A stretch of 64,000 bases of DNA from Gynuella sp050296195 (GTDB lineage: Bacteria; Pseudomonadota; Gammaproteobacteria; Pseudomonadales; Natronospirillaceae): NCBI RefSeq assembly GCF_050296195.1, contig NZ_JBNKRB010000042.1; one strand, written 5' to 3'. A model generated the notes under the pieces. That model had not been told where the DNA came from, made no database searches, and saw nothing but the letters and a program-made list of their open reading frames with translations. Positions 1-8,516 of this stretch are shown here, piece after piece (the first letter of the stretch is position 1; the number at the start of each line of letters is the position of its first letter). The position numbers were made by a program, and so were the translations under genes.

Positions 1-1
1 G

Positions 2-595
2 CACTCTGGAGTACTGGACCCCTGGCGTCTGGCATCGCCACCTCCAGAAAACCTTTTCAACCATCCTGAACAGGAATTCAATACATTGGAACGGCGCCTT
101 GGTACGGTTATCCATCGCTTCCTGGAAAAACACGCCGCTGGATGGAACCCAGATAACGAAAGAATACAAAACTGGCTGTTAAATGAAGCTCTGCGTCATG
201 CCATCCCCCAAGTTGAACAACCAACATTTATGTCCCGCGCCAGTCGCATGCTGACAAATATTAGTGCTGATGAGAGATTACAGTGGCTACTGACAGCCGA
301 TGGCGCGGACTACTCCAGAAGCGAATATCAGCTGGTGTTTAAAGCAGGTGGCAGGATGAGAACATTGATTATCGATCGCATCGTTGTGCACGATAATACA
401 ACTTGGCTGGTCGATTATAAAACCAGCTGCCCCAAAGCCGGGCAGACTTTGGAAGAGTTTCTTGAACATGAAAGTCAGGTTTATCAAAGTCAGATGGATA
501 TTTATCGTAAAGCTTTAATGGCAAAAAATTTCCCAGCTATCAAGATGTACTTGTATTTCCCTGAAATCAGTCACTGGCATCAATTGTTGCAATGA
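2..595 (+). CDS. AddA/UvrD-type helicase-nuclease, C-terminal nuclease part (5' truncated by window edge)
   Basis: The frame is open from base 2 without a stop, so this is the 3' end of a longer gene that begins before the window; an internal TTG at 86 is unlikely to be the start. The visible about 197 residues match the RecB-like PD-(D/E)XK nuclease domain found at the C-terminus of AddA/RexA-type UvrD helicases. They contain the helix motif LGTVIHRFLE, then IIDRIVV, then WLVDYKTS, whose Asp and Lys would bind metal and act in catalysis. Known family role: ATP-dependent resection of double-strand breaks for RecA loading. The helicase motifs would lie to the left of the window. The gene ends in TGA about 100 bp before the glucan phosphorylase. 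No terminator hairpin is obvious after it. Confidence 0.75.
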   Translation, partial: HSGVLDPWRLASPPPENLFNHPEQEFNTLERRLGTVIHRFLEKHAAGWNPDNERIQNWLLNEALRHAIPQVEQPTFMSRASRMLTNISADERLQWLLTADGADYSRSEYQLVFKAGGRMRTLIIDRIVVHDNTTWLVDYKTSCPKAGQTLEEFLEHESQVYQSQMDIYRKALMAKNFPAIKMYLYFPEISHWHQLLQ

Positions 596-695
596 AACTT
601 ACAAATTTTTGTTGCTTTGCTTTTTATCGTAAACGTAGTAATTTTTATTGCTACACTGACTGTGTTTCTTACCATTTTCTTATGGGAACCCCATT

Positions 696-2303
696 ATGTC
701 CGACTTACCAAACGTAGCTTACTTTTGTATGGAATATGCACTCAGACATGATATAAAAACCTACTCAGGTGGGCTGGGTGTATTAGCAGGCGATTATGTC
801 AAAGGAGTTAAGGATAACGACTATCCGTTAATTGCCATCGGAATTAAATGGAAATACGGTTACGTCACCCAAACGGTCGATAAAAATGGTCTGCTAATGG
901 ATTCTTTCCCAGTTGCAGACTACAGCATGCTCGAAGACACTGGCATTAAATTTCCCATTACGATTGAAAACAGACAGGTCATGATCAAAGCCTGGAAAGT
1001 GAAGCCGGAAATTGGCGTTAAAGAACTCATACTGTTAGATACGGATCTGCCGGAAAATGAAGAGCCCCTAATTACTGACCGCCTCTATGGAGGTGATCAT
1101 GTACAACGGGTGAAACAGGAAATGGTATTGGGAATTGGCGGCATCAAATACCTGCGCGCAGTTAACGCAGATATCCAGACATATCATTTTAATGAAGGCC
1201 ACGCCATCCTGGCCGGCATAGAACTACTGCGTGAACAGATGGAAGACCATGGGCTTAATTTCAGCCAGGCGCGTGAAGCAGTTAAGAAGCAAATTGTATT
1301 CACGACACATACGCCGGTAAAAGCCGGCAACGAAGAACATGACCTAAGCTATCTGATCAGACTGGGTGCCAATCAGCATCTCAGTGAGGCAGAAATGGTC
1401 GAAATCGGTGGCCGTCCTTTTAATATGACGGTTGCTGCCTTACATCTCTCCAGGTTGTCCAATGCCGTAGCGCAGCTGCACGGAGAAACTGCCAATGTAA
1501 TGTGGAAGGATGTTGGGGACAGAAGTGAAATCATTGCGATTACGAACGGTATCCATCATGGCACCTGGGTTGACGATGCAATATATCAAAACCGTCAAAA
1601 TCCAAAGTTGTTGTGGGAACGACACTGCCAGCTAAAAAACGAACTTATTGAGTTCATCAAGGAACGCAACGAAGTCACTCTGAATGCAAACAAACTGTTG
1701 ATCGGCTTCGCTCGCAGAGCGGCCCCCTACAAGCGCTCAAACCTAATTTACAGCTCCGGTGAAAAGCTACGTCAATTGTTGCAGGAGGGGACATATCAGG
1801 TCGTTTTTGCCGGAAAAGCACACCCTGCTGACGATTATGGCAAAGCCATCATCCGAGACCTGATTGCCCTGTCCAAAGAGTTTCCAGACAGTGTGGTTTT
1901 TATGGAAAACTACGATATGCAGGTTGGCGCCATGCTTACCCGTGGCTGCGATATCTGGCTGAATAACCCCAGACGCCCTATGGAAGCCTGTGGCACCTCT
2001 GGGATGAAGGCTGCAATGAATGGCGTTCCCAATGTCTCCATTCTGGATGGATGGTGGCCGGAAGCCTGCAATCATGGCGTAAACGGGTGGGCCATCGGAG
2101 ACGACAAAGTCCCAACCAGTAAAGATGACCAGGACGTAAGGGATGCGGAATTTTTGTCTGCAGTACTGAGTGAGGAAGTCATTCCTACTTATTACGAGGA
2201 CCGTGATCGCTGGATCAGTATCATGCAGGCGAGCATTAACGACTGCTACGAAGCATTCTCCGTCGATACCATGCTGTCAAGCTACTACTCCCGCTTATAC
2301 TGA
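696..2303 (+). CDS. glgP: Alpha-glucan phosphorylase (short GlgP type)
   Basis: This 535-residue protein belongs to the short bacterial alpha-glucan phosphorylases, which release glucose-1-phosphate from glycogen or maltodextrin with pyridoxal phosphate. It is shorter than the roughly 800-residue E. coli enzyme. Visible landmarks are TYSGGLGVLAGDY near the N-terminus, FNEGHA and FTTHTPVKAGNEEHD in the middle (glucose and phosphate site regions), and EACGTSGMKAAMNG near residue 430, where the Lys is the expected PLP Schiff-base residue, followed by LDGWWPEA. The ATG is preceded by GGGA. No glgA, glgB or glgC lies nearby, so the physiological glucan cannot be deduced from context. A 9-bp inverted repeat follows the stop. 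Confidence 0.9.
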   Translation: MSDLPNVAYFCMEYALRHDIKTYSGGLGVLAGDYVKGVKDNDYPLIAIGIKWKYGYVTQTVDKNGLLMDSFPVADYSMLEDTGIKFPITIENRQVMIKAWKVKPEIGVKELILLDTDLPENEEPLITDRLYGGDHVQRVKQEMVLGIGGIKYLRAVNADIQTYHFNEGHAILAGIELLREQMEDHGLNFSQAREAVKKQIVFTTHTPVKAGNEEHDLSYLIRLGANQHLSEAEMVEIGGRPFNMTVAALHLSRLSNAVAQLHGETANVMWKDVGDRSEIIAITNGIHHGTWVDDAIYQNRQNPKLLWERHCQLKNELIEFIKERNEVTLNANKLLIGFARRAAPYKRSNLIYSSGEKLRQLLQEGTYQVVFAGKAHPADDYGKAIIRDLIALSKEFPDSVVFMENYDMQVGAMLTRGCDIWLNNPRRPMEACGTSGMKAAMNGVPNVSILDGWWPEACNHGVNGWAIGDDKVPTSKDDQDVRDAEFLSAVLSEEVIPTYYEDRDRWISIMQASINDCYEAFSVDTMLSSYYSRLY

Positions 2304-2329
2304 TTCCCTTCAACATATGCCACAGTCGC

Positions 2330-2366
2330 CCCTTGTCTCTCGGAGTTTATAAACGGTAGACAAGGG
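2330..2366. terminator. Hairpin between convergent genes
   Basis: CCCTTGTCT (2330-2338) pairs perfectly with AGACAAGGG (2358-2366) around a 19-nt loop, between the convergent glucan phosphorylase and the small membrane protein. There is no clear T-tract on either side, so a shared transcription end is an inference. Confidence 0.4.
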
Positions 2367-2387
2367 AGCAGGCACATAAAGCAGGCG

Positions 2388-2849
2388 TTAGTTTCCAAAC
2401 ATATTAAACAGCCGGTTGGACTCAGATTTCAGGCGGATTTCTTCGATTTTGCCCGTGACTGCCGAGACATCACAGTAAGCCCATGTGTCTCGTATGGGTA
2501 CACCATTTGAGATCAGATCCATCGAATAAAAAACCCGGAACATCCTGACTTTTTCGTTGAATCTCGACGACCGCGCGTCGAAACTGAGATGTTGCAGCTC
2601 ATCTTTATATTTGCGGCGAATCTCTGCCTGACAAATATTATGAGCATATTGAATATTGATGTTACTGGCTCCCTGGCTATCCAACCCCATAGATGATCCT
2701 TCGGAAGTACTGACTGTCTTGTCCGGGCTACTAATTATCCCTTGACCAAAAAGTACTACCAAGAAAACGATCACAACAAACACCCCTACAACTATAGCGA
2801 TCGCGCGAACTGTATCAGAACCTTTACTCTTGTTCGCATTTCTGGTCAT
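2388..2849 (-). CDS. Small membrane-anchored protein of unknown function
   Basis: I do not recognise this family. The start is placed at the ATG at 2849 (MTRNANKSKGSDT) because it follows AGAGGTG at good spacing; a longer frame to 2936 has no ribosome site and an unlikely N-terminus. The 153-residue product has a polar, basic N-terminus, one strong transmembrane helix at about residues 15-38, then a soluble part with two Cys (near C77 and C124). The order suggests a type II single-pass inner-membrane protein with a periplasmic C-domain. It is divergent from the DAHP synthase gene. The spacer carries an inverted repeat, TTATTGACAA (2905-2914) against TTGTCAAATAA (2930-2940), that could be an operator. 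Confidence 0.65.
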   Translation of the reverse strand: MTRNANKSKGSDTVRAIAIVVGVFVVIVFLVVLFGQGIISSPDKTVSTSEGSSMGLDSQGASNINIQYAHNICQAEIRRKYKDELQHLSFDARSSRFNEKVRMFRVFYSMDLISNGVPIRDTWAYCDVSAVTGKIEEIRLKSESNRLFNMFGN

Positions 2850-2982
2850 GTACACCTCTGTAATGCAATGTTTACAAGAAAAACTAAACTTTAATTTTAT
2901 GTTTTTATTGACAAAGAGAAATGCAATAATTGTCAAATAATCAAACGTACATTGTTTAACACTAGCCTATTTAGGACCCCTC

Positions 2983-4050
2983 ATGCCGACTAAGATCAAT
3001 AACTTAAATGTCGAATCACAGGAAGTGCTGATTACACCCTCTGATCTGCATAAAGAAATGCCGCTTACTACGACAGCACGCCACACAGTCGAAACCGGCC
3101 GCGAAACAATCAGAAACATCCTGGACCGCAAAGACCACCGGATATTCGTGGTCATTGGCCCCTGCTCTATTCATGATGTTGACGCCGCTCTCGATTATGC
3201 CAAAAGACTCAAGCGCTTATCAGAGCAGGTTTCAGATACCATTTATCTGGTTATGCGCGTGTATTTCGAAAAACCCAGAACCACCGTCGGCTGGAAAGGA
3301 CTCATTAATGATCCTTATATGGATGATTCTTTCAAAATACAGGACGGGCTGCATATTGGCAGAAAATTACTGCTTGATCTCGCCGAGATGGATATTCCCA
3401 CTTCGACGGAAGCACTGGATCCGATTTCACCTCAGTACCTTCAGGACCTGATTTCATGGTCTGCGATTGGTGCCCGGACCACCGAATCTCAGACTCACAG
3501 GGAAATGGCCAGCGGTTTGTCCTGTGCAGTTGGCTTTAAAAACGGCACAGATGGTGGCCTTGATGTGGCAGTGAATGCACTGAAAAGTGTTTCAAGCCCA
3601 CATAGCTTTCTTGGCATCAATGGCGAAGGTCAGGTATCAATTATCAAAACCAAAGGTAACGGATATGGCCATGTCGTACTTCGTGGAGGCAATGGCAAAC
3701 CCAACTACGATTCTGTCAGTATAGCTCAGTGCGAAGCCACGCTGGAGAAAGCAAAGCTAGCCCCCAATATTATGGTGGACTGCAGTCATGCAAACTCCAA
3801 CAAGGACGCCAGCCTGCAACCCTTGGTGGCAGCTAATGTCGTTAATCAAATCCTCGAAGGCAATCGGTCTATCGTTGGATTGATGATTGAAAGCCATATT
3901 AATTTTGGTAATCAGAATATTCCATCCGACCTGTCCCAGCTCAAATATGGCGTATCTGTAACAGATGGCTGCATCGATTGGCAAACAACTGAAAACATGA
4001 TTCTCGAGATGCATGACAAACTGAAAGACATCCTTCCCAATCGGAATTAA
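2983..4050 (+). CDS. aroF: 3-deoxy-7-phosphoheptulonate (DAHP) synthase, class I, Tyr-type
   Basis: This 355-residue class I alpha DAHP synthase condenses phosphoenolpyruvate with erythrose-4-phosphate, the first step of the shikimate pathway. C61 in GPCSIHD is the expected metal ligand and aligns with C61 of E. coli AroG; other active-site segments are MRVYFEKPRTTVGWKG, SAIGARTTESQTHREMASG, VGFKNGTDG, MVDCSHANSNKD and LMIESH. The N-terminus (NNLNVESQEVLITPSDL) and STEALDPISPQYL resemble E. coli AroF more than AroG, which suggests tyrosine feedback; that isozyme call is an inference. AGGA precedes the ATG. A strong terminator follows, so it is probably a single-gene unit. Confidence 0.93.
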   Translation: MPTKINNLNVESQEVLITPSDLHKEMPLTTTARHTVETGRETIRNILDRKDHRIFVVIGPCSIHDVDAALDYAKRLKRLSEQVSDTIYLVMRVYFEKPRTTVGWKGLINDPYMDDSFKIQDGLHIGRKLLLDLAEMDIPTSTEALDPISPQYLQDLISWSAIGARTTESQTHREMASGLSCAVGFKNGTDGGLDVAVNALKSVSSPHSFLGINGEGQVSIIKTKGNGYGHVVLRGGNGKPNYDSVSIAQCEATLEKAKLAPNIMVDCSHANSNKDASLQPLVAANVVNQILEGNRSIVGLMIESHINFGNQNIPSDLSQLKYGVSVTDGCIDWQTTENMILEMHDKLKDILPNRN

Positions 4051-4089
4051 TCTCTTCTCTACCCCGTCACTTAAACTCCTTGTCTATCG

Positions 4090-4112
4090 AGAGTGCCTTT
4101 GGCACTCTTGTT
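4090..4112 (+). terminator. Intrinsic terminator after aroF
   Basis: An 8-bp stem (AGAGTGCC / GGCACTCT, 4090-4108) closes a TTT loop and is followed by the short T-rich run TTGTT. It lies 40 bp past the aroF stop and before the antiporter ATG. Confidence 0.75.
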
Positions 4113-4138
4113 ACAATTCAAGTTAATGGATCATCCAC

Positions 4139-5308
4139 ATGCATGAAGGTACGCTGGTATTTTCTTTTTTCCTGATATTCACTGGAGCGGCACTGTTTGC
4201 AACGATTGCATTGTTCACCCGGCAACCATTACTCATTGCATATATCGTTCTCGGTGCAGTCATCGGGCCATTTGGAACCGGATGGATAGAAACCTCAGAA
4301 TCAATTTCCCAGATATCTCAAATAGGCATTATCTTTCTGTTGTTTTTAATCGGCTTGGATATGCAGCCGGTTAATCTACTACATACGCTAAAAAAAGCCG
4401 TTACCGTGGCGCTTGCCTCCAGTATCATTTTTGCTGCCTGTGGCTTTGCTGCTACCTATATGTTCGGGTTTTCAACCACTGAAAGCCTGATTGTCGGGTT
4501 GGCCATGATGTTCTCCAGTACCATTATCGGGATCAAATTATTGCCGACTACCGTATTGCATCATCGTCATACCGGAGAACTGATGGTGGGATTACTGTTA
4601 TTGCAGGATATGATTGCCATTATCGTATTGCTGGGACTGGGAGGTGTGAGCAAAGGCAATCAGGATGTTTTTGATTATCTGATTACATTGATATCTCTAC
4701 CGCTTTTGATTGCGGGGGCATGGTTGATAGTCCGATTTATTTTTCTGCCGCTGCTGCAAAAATTTGATCGTTTTCAGGAATACATCTTTTTATTGTCTAT
4801 CGGTTGGTGCCTGGGCCTGGCTTCTGCCTCCGAAGCCGTTGGCCTGTCGAGTGAAATAGGTGCCTTTGTTGCAGGGGTCAGCATAGCCAGTAGCCCAATC
4901 AGCTTATACATTGCCTCCAGCCTAAAACCACTGCGGGATTTTTTCCTCATCCTGTTCTTCTTCTCCATCGGCGCTTCATTTGATTTTTCTCTGCTGAGCG
5001 ATGTCATCATTCCCGCTATGACACTGGCCTTGCTTTACCTGGGTTTAAAACCTGTTGCTTTCCGGTTATTACTTGGAAAACAAAGTGAAAGCTCCAAACT
5101 GGCCTGGGATGTTGGGTTCAGATTAGGGCAGAACAGTGAATTTTCGATCCTGATCGCCTATATTGCCACCACCTCTTTGTTGATCGGCGAAAAGGCTTCT
5201 TTACTGGTCCAGGCAACTGCAATCATCACATTCGCGCTTTCGAGCTACATAGTAATCTTTAACTTCCCGAATCCAATTGCAGTCAAGGAAAGTTTGAGAA
5301 GAGACTAG
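4139..5308 (+). CDS. CPA2-family cation:proton antiporter (Kef/NhaP2-like), no RCK domain
   Basis: This 389-residue, very hydrophobic protein has about 12 predicted membrane segments. The CPA2 features seen are ALFTRQPLLIAYIVLGAVIGP near the N-terminus, LIGLDMQP around residue 75, and SEIGAFVAGVSIASSP in the second half. The family exchanges monovalent cations for protons across the inner membrane. KefB/KefC-type members usually continue into a cytoplasmic nucleotide-binding TrkA-N domain, which is absent here. The TAG stop at 5306-5308 overlaps the left end of a MITE-like element (5307-5643), so the C-terminus ...ESLRRD was probably created or trimmed by that insertion. Expression is likely monocistronic after the aroF terminator. 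Confidence 0.85.
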   Translation: MHEGTLVFSFFLIFTGAALFATIALFTRQPLLIAYIVLGAVIGPFGTGWIETSESISQISQIGIIFLLFLIGLDMQPVNLLHTLKKAVTVALASSIIFAACGFAATYMFGFSTTESLIVGLAMMFSSTIIGIKLLPTTVLHHRHTGELMVGLLLLQDMIAIIVLLGLGGVSKGNQDVFDYLITLISLPLLIAGAWLIVRFIFLPLLQKFDRFQEYIFLLSIGWCLGLASASEAVGLSSEIGAFVAGVSIASSPISLYIASSLKPLRDFFLILFFFSIGASFDFSLLSDVIIPAMTLALLYLGLKPVAFRLLLGKQSESSKLAWDVGFRLGQNSEFSILIAYIATTSLLIGEKASLLVQATAIITFALSSYIVIFNFPNPIAVKESLRRD

Positions 5309-5643
5309 GGCCTGTCTACACTCATTTCATCGGCCTGCTGAGAGCCAGTTTCACTCAAATCCAGGCACGAGGAGTGATGCTGTAAAGCTCATCCATGAGC
5401 TTTACCCACACGCTAAAACGTTCCTGACGTTTTAGTAGCAGGTCTAAATGAGTGACGAGCAACGCCGAGTTGAGTGACACTGGCCTCAGCCCGAGGGGTT
5501 ATGGCTAAAAAGGCCGCACATTGCGTTGGTCAACGTTCACTTAGAATGACGAAGCTTCACGTTTACCGTCGGAATACCACATCACTTAATTGCGATCTTT
5601 TTAGCCAATAACAGGTTCAAAGAAATAAGTGTAGACAGGCCCT
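5307..5643. mobile_element. MITE-like element of nested inverted repeats (337 bp)
   Basis: Terminal inverted repeats match 20 of 21 bases: AGGGCCTGTCTACACTCATTT at 5307-5327 and its complement at 5623-5643. Inside are two large palindromic modules. Module 1 has arms at 5337-5361 and 5467-5490, enclosing two perfect hairpins (5382-5392/5395-5405 and 5413-5421/5427-5435). Module 2 has arms TTATGGCTAAAAAG (5499-5512) and CTTTTTAGCCAATAA (5597-5611). No ORF of useful length is present, so it would be non-autonomous and need a transposase in trans. No clear target-site duplication is visible. It separates the antiporter from the diguanylate cyclase gene and supplies two of the three bases of the antiporter stop codon. 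Confidence 0.75.
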
Positions 5644-5679
5644 GGGCATCTGGACATAAACAGAACGGATGGCTGCAAC

Positions 5680-6720
5680 CTATTCAACTGCCGCCTGAAC
5701 GTCATCAACCGAGATAACGCGATCCCGGCCACTACGCTTAGCCTGATATAAGCGACCATCGGCCTTAGACAGCAGGGTATCGAGATCAACCCCATCCGCA
5801 TTGAGTTCTGCAACACCTGCACTAAACGTAACTGGAACCTTCTGACTACCCACCCATATTGGAGACTTATGAAACAATTTTCGGATTTCTTCAAGATGAC
5901 CGACAGCATCCGATCTGGTGGCAGACAACATAATCAGAGCAAACTCCTCGCCGCCGACTCTGGCTAACATATCGGTTGTTCTGGTTTTGGACCTAAGCAG
6001 CTCAGCCGAATGACAAAGTGCTTCATCCCCAACCCCGTGACCATACTTGTCATTTATCATTTTAAAGAAATCAAGATCAACCAATGCAACTGCCAGCGGG
6101 ACTTGATTGCGACTGGCAAGAGCACTTAGCCGGGCAAATGATTCCACCAGTTTCATTCGGTTAGCCAGACCGGTCAACCGGTCCGTTCCAGCCAATTCAA
6201 GCAATCGCTCCTCATTCATTTCCCGATTACGTTCATATATGTGAGCAAAACTCATCATCGCGATTGAGCTCAACGTAATATTCAGAGTCGTCGCCACATT
6301 CAAAGGGAAATTACCAGTCATAAATCGAAAGTGATATATCACAATACCTGCAACGACAAAGACCAGCGAAGACCAGAATCCAACTTTGCGTCCCAACAAG
6401 AGATAACTGAGCACTGGTATCGTCAAAACCCAGACAAATGTGCTTGATGATGTATTGGGAATGTACAGCGCATACATCATGATACTGAAGAAGGGAATCA
6501 GATAAGCCAACGTCCATATCTGAATATAAGTCGTCGTTCGGATAATTCTAATCAATGCCAGTGAAAACAAGCCGTAGACAATCTCCAGGCCAGCCAGCCA
6601 CCACAACCCCCGGATAGTATTAACAACACTAAACAGACATCCGCCAATAAAAGTAATCCATAAAAGCAACCTCAAAACGTCCCTGCGATGCTGCTGACTC
6701 TGCTCTAAACTAGCGATCAT
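5680..6720 (-). CDS. Membrane-bound diguanylate cyclase (GGDEF)
   Basis: The 346-residue protein has about six hydrophobic segments in residues 17-165, an integral-membrane sensor region without a motif I can name, then a GGDEF domain at roughly 178-340. The catalytic signature is GGEEF, preceded at five residues by RTTD, the RxxD inhibitory site, so product feedback by c-di-GMP is expected. DRLTGLANR and DLDFFKMINDKYGHGVGDE are the other conserved segments. It should make cyclic di-GMP from two GTP at the inner membrane. The start has AGAGG at good spacing. It ends 36 bp from the MITE-like element. The PilZ protein nearby lacks c-di-GMP-binding motifs, so a direct link is not implied. Confidence 0.92.
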   Translation of the reverse strand: MIASLEQSQQHRRDVLRLLLWITFIGGCLFSVVNTIRGLWWLAGLEIVYGLFSLALIRIIRTTTYIQIWTLAYLIPFFSIMMYALYIPNTSSSTFVWVLTIPVLSYLLLGRKVGFWSSLVFVVAGIVIYHFRFMTGNFPLNVATTLNITLSSIAMMSFAHIYERNREMNEERLLELAGTDRLTGLANRMKLVESFARLSALASRNQVPLAVALVDLDFFKMINDKYGHGVGDEALCHSAELLRSKTRTTDMLARVGGEEFALIMLSATRSDAVGHLEEIRKLFHKSPIWVGSQKVPVTFSAGVAELNADGVDLDTLLSKADGRLYQAKRSGRDRVISVDDVQAAVE

Positions 6721-6869
6721 GGTAAGCCTCTAGTACTGCGAAGATTCAAATAGAGAGCCTATATACCTAAGCCCAGACTGCCCGATCAGCACACTCTCTC
6801 AGTCAATCATGGATTAATAATAATCCCAAACGCAGAATCCATCTTTATCAAAAGGTATGACACAAATTA

Positions 6870-7409
6870 TCAGGGGTTTTCGAAAGAGCCCAAACTCCAC
6901 TTATCGTCATCATGGACCAAAAACAATTCAGTGAGATGACCATCCTCTGAATCAATGGATAGCGCAAGATCAATCAACTGATAAAACAGATTGCGTTCCA
7001 ACATCCCCCACAGATCATATCGAACCTTGATCCGCGGATATTGCTCCCCGTTACACTCACACATTTCCAAAGGGTGCTCAGCCCCAAGTCGAATATCCTC
7101 ATCAAACTGAGTCCGGAAATGCCAGCCATCTACGCGTTCTTCGGCATCAACAACGAGAATGGGTTCCAGCTCAACCTGGATTTTCATCTGTTCTACTGGG
7201 GTTTTAAGATAAAACTCCCCATTCTCGCTCCATAGAACAGACGAAAATAACCTGACCAAAGCCGTACGCCGTATTTCTTCACCCTCATGAAACCAACGCC
7301 CATTGCGATCAATACGAATGTCGATTTCACCACAATGCCTGGGATGCCATAAGTGCACGGGAGGCACCTTATGATCAACAAGATGCGTGGCGATATCGTC
7401 AAGTTTCAT
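6870..7409 (-). CDS. DUF1285 family protein
   Basis: This 179-residue soluble protein matches the DUF1285 family, conserved in many Proteobacteria but of unknown biochemical role. Characteristic segments are PPVHLWHPRHCGEIDIRID, WFHEGEEIRRTALVRLFSSVL and FYLKTPVEQMKI. No signal peptide or membrane helix is seen. Its ATG overlaps the stop of the TetR-type gene by 4 bp (ATGA), so the two are translationally coupled and probably functionally linked. The same pair sits near pilZ in Pseudomonas as far as I recall. No catalytic motif can be assigned. Confidence 0.85.
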   Translation of the reverse strand: MKLDDIATHLVDHKVPPVHLWHPRHCGEIDIRIDRNGRWFHEGEEIRRTALVRLFSSVLWSENGEFYLKTPVEQMKIQVELEPILVVDAEERVDGWHFRTQFDEDIRLGAEHPLEMCECNGEQYPRIKVRYDLWGMLERNLFYQLIDLALSIDSEDGHLTELFLVHDDDKWSLGSFENP

Positions 7410-8005
7410 AAATTACCAAACATTCCGTTCGTAGCATCTGACAAAAACTTGGTGAACCCACGACGGTCCTCAACCAGCTGATGGAAGAAAGTATTATGGG
7501 ATAGGTGTGAAGTACCATGAATTAGAGCCCATATCAGAGCATAATAATAACGCGGACTCTCGCCTCCCCGCTTATCCATTTTCTGACTCGACAATGTTCG
7601 GCTGATCATGTCGACCTGAACACCACGAAGCCTCTTCCAGGCTAAAAACTTCTCCAACTGACACCCCTGCTCCTCCAGTAACCGCTCGATCTCGGTGATG
7701 ACAATGTATTTATCAAAACTTTGGAGCCGGAAGCGAATATAAGCATCAACGAGCTTTTTCGGATCAGAATGAGTATTTAGAAGGTCTGACAGCTCCATTT
7801 CATTCGCCAGCAATATACTGGCCATCAGATCATTTTTTGACTCAAAAAAACGGTAGAAAGTACTTTTACTTTGGGCTGCAGATTTAATGATGTGCTGGAG
7901 ATTCACTTTTTCAATTCCAACACGAATAAACAGATTGAGAGCTGTATTTAGAAGCTGGAACTCTCTGGGGTCGTTGGTCTGGGCTTTTACATTAGGTGTT
8001 AGCAT
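7406..8005 (-). CDS. TetR/AcrR-family transcriptional regulator
   Basis: The 199-residue protein starts with a TetR-type DNA-binding domain (about residues 14-60): LLNTALNLFIRVGIEKVNLQHI, then AAQSKSTFYRFFESKNDL, the recognition helix region. The remainder is an alpha-helical ligand-binding domain, too divergent to predict a ligand. ATG is preceded by AAAGAGG. It is co-transcribed with and overlaps the DUF1285 gene, so it may regulate its own operon. No clear palindromic operator was identified in the 145 bp upstream. Confidence 0.85.
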   Translation of the reverse strand: MLTPNVKAQTNDPREFQLLNTALNLFIRVGIEKVNLQHIIKSAAQSKSTFYRFFESKNDLMASILLANEMELSDLLNTHSDPKKLVDAYIRFRLQSFDKYIVITEIERLLEEQGCQLEKFLAWKRLRGVQVDMISRTLSSQKMDKRGGESPRYYYALIWALIHGTSHLSHNTFFHQLVEDRRGFTKFLSDATNGMFGNL

Positions 8006-8150
8006 GTCCTCTTTCCACGCTAGCTATGAGTGCACTTACCACCAGCCAACACTACGGATAGCGACCGCCATCATCCTTCAACAAGGCAACCGTCTTTCAT
8101 GAACTGATCGCAAAACTCTTTCGGAAACCAATAAGATTGCACGCTCTTGC

Positions 8151-8498
8151 TTACATCGTATGAGTTGGCTTCTCTGAGCTTAACGCGCCCGCGAGGTAAG
8201 TTTCAATCTTATCTTTCGCCAACGAACTTTTCTTATCAAACTGAACTCCAATCCCTGTCGCCCTATTTCCCTGAGCTCCACGCGGGGTAATCCAGATTAC
8301 TTTACCTGCAACAGGTATTTTTTCCGGCTCCTCCATCAGATTGAGCAACAGAAAAACATCATCTCCCAGACCAAACTTCTTGTTCGTGGCAATGAATAAC
8401 CCTCCTCCGATAATAAAAGGCATATAGGCTGCGTACAAAACCGCCTTATCTTTCATTGTCAGAGACAAAATACCACTTCGCGCACCCGGAATATTCAT
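8151..8498 (-). CDS. pilZ: Type IV pilus assembly protein PilZ
   Basis: The 115-residue protein closely follows Pseudomonas PilZ: KDKAVLYAAYMPFI, GGLFIATNKKFGLGDDVFLLLNLM, EEPEKIPVAGKVIWITP and GAQGNRATGIGVQF. PilZ supports type IV pilus assembly, in known systems with FimX and PilB. The c-di-GMP-binding RxxxR and (D/N)xSxxG motifs of other PilZ-domain proteins are absent, as in the founding PilZ. It lies 18 bp downstream of holB, the conserved gammaproteobacterial tmk-holB-pilZ order. The tatD gene that often follows is not here. Confidence 0.93.
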   Translation of the reverse strand: MNIPGARSGILSLTMKDKAVLYAAYMPFIIGGGLFIATNKKFGLGDDVFLLLNLMEEPEKIPVAGKVIWITPRGAQGNRATGIGVQFDKKSSLAKDKIETYLAGALSSEKPTHTM

Positions 8499-8516
8499 TC
8501 AATTCTTACCATATAA

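Noticed and set aside
2908..2936. TTGACA box as a promoter for aroF or the divergent gene
   Set aside because: Seventeen bases on, each strand shows TGTCAA, not a -10 element.
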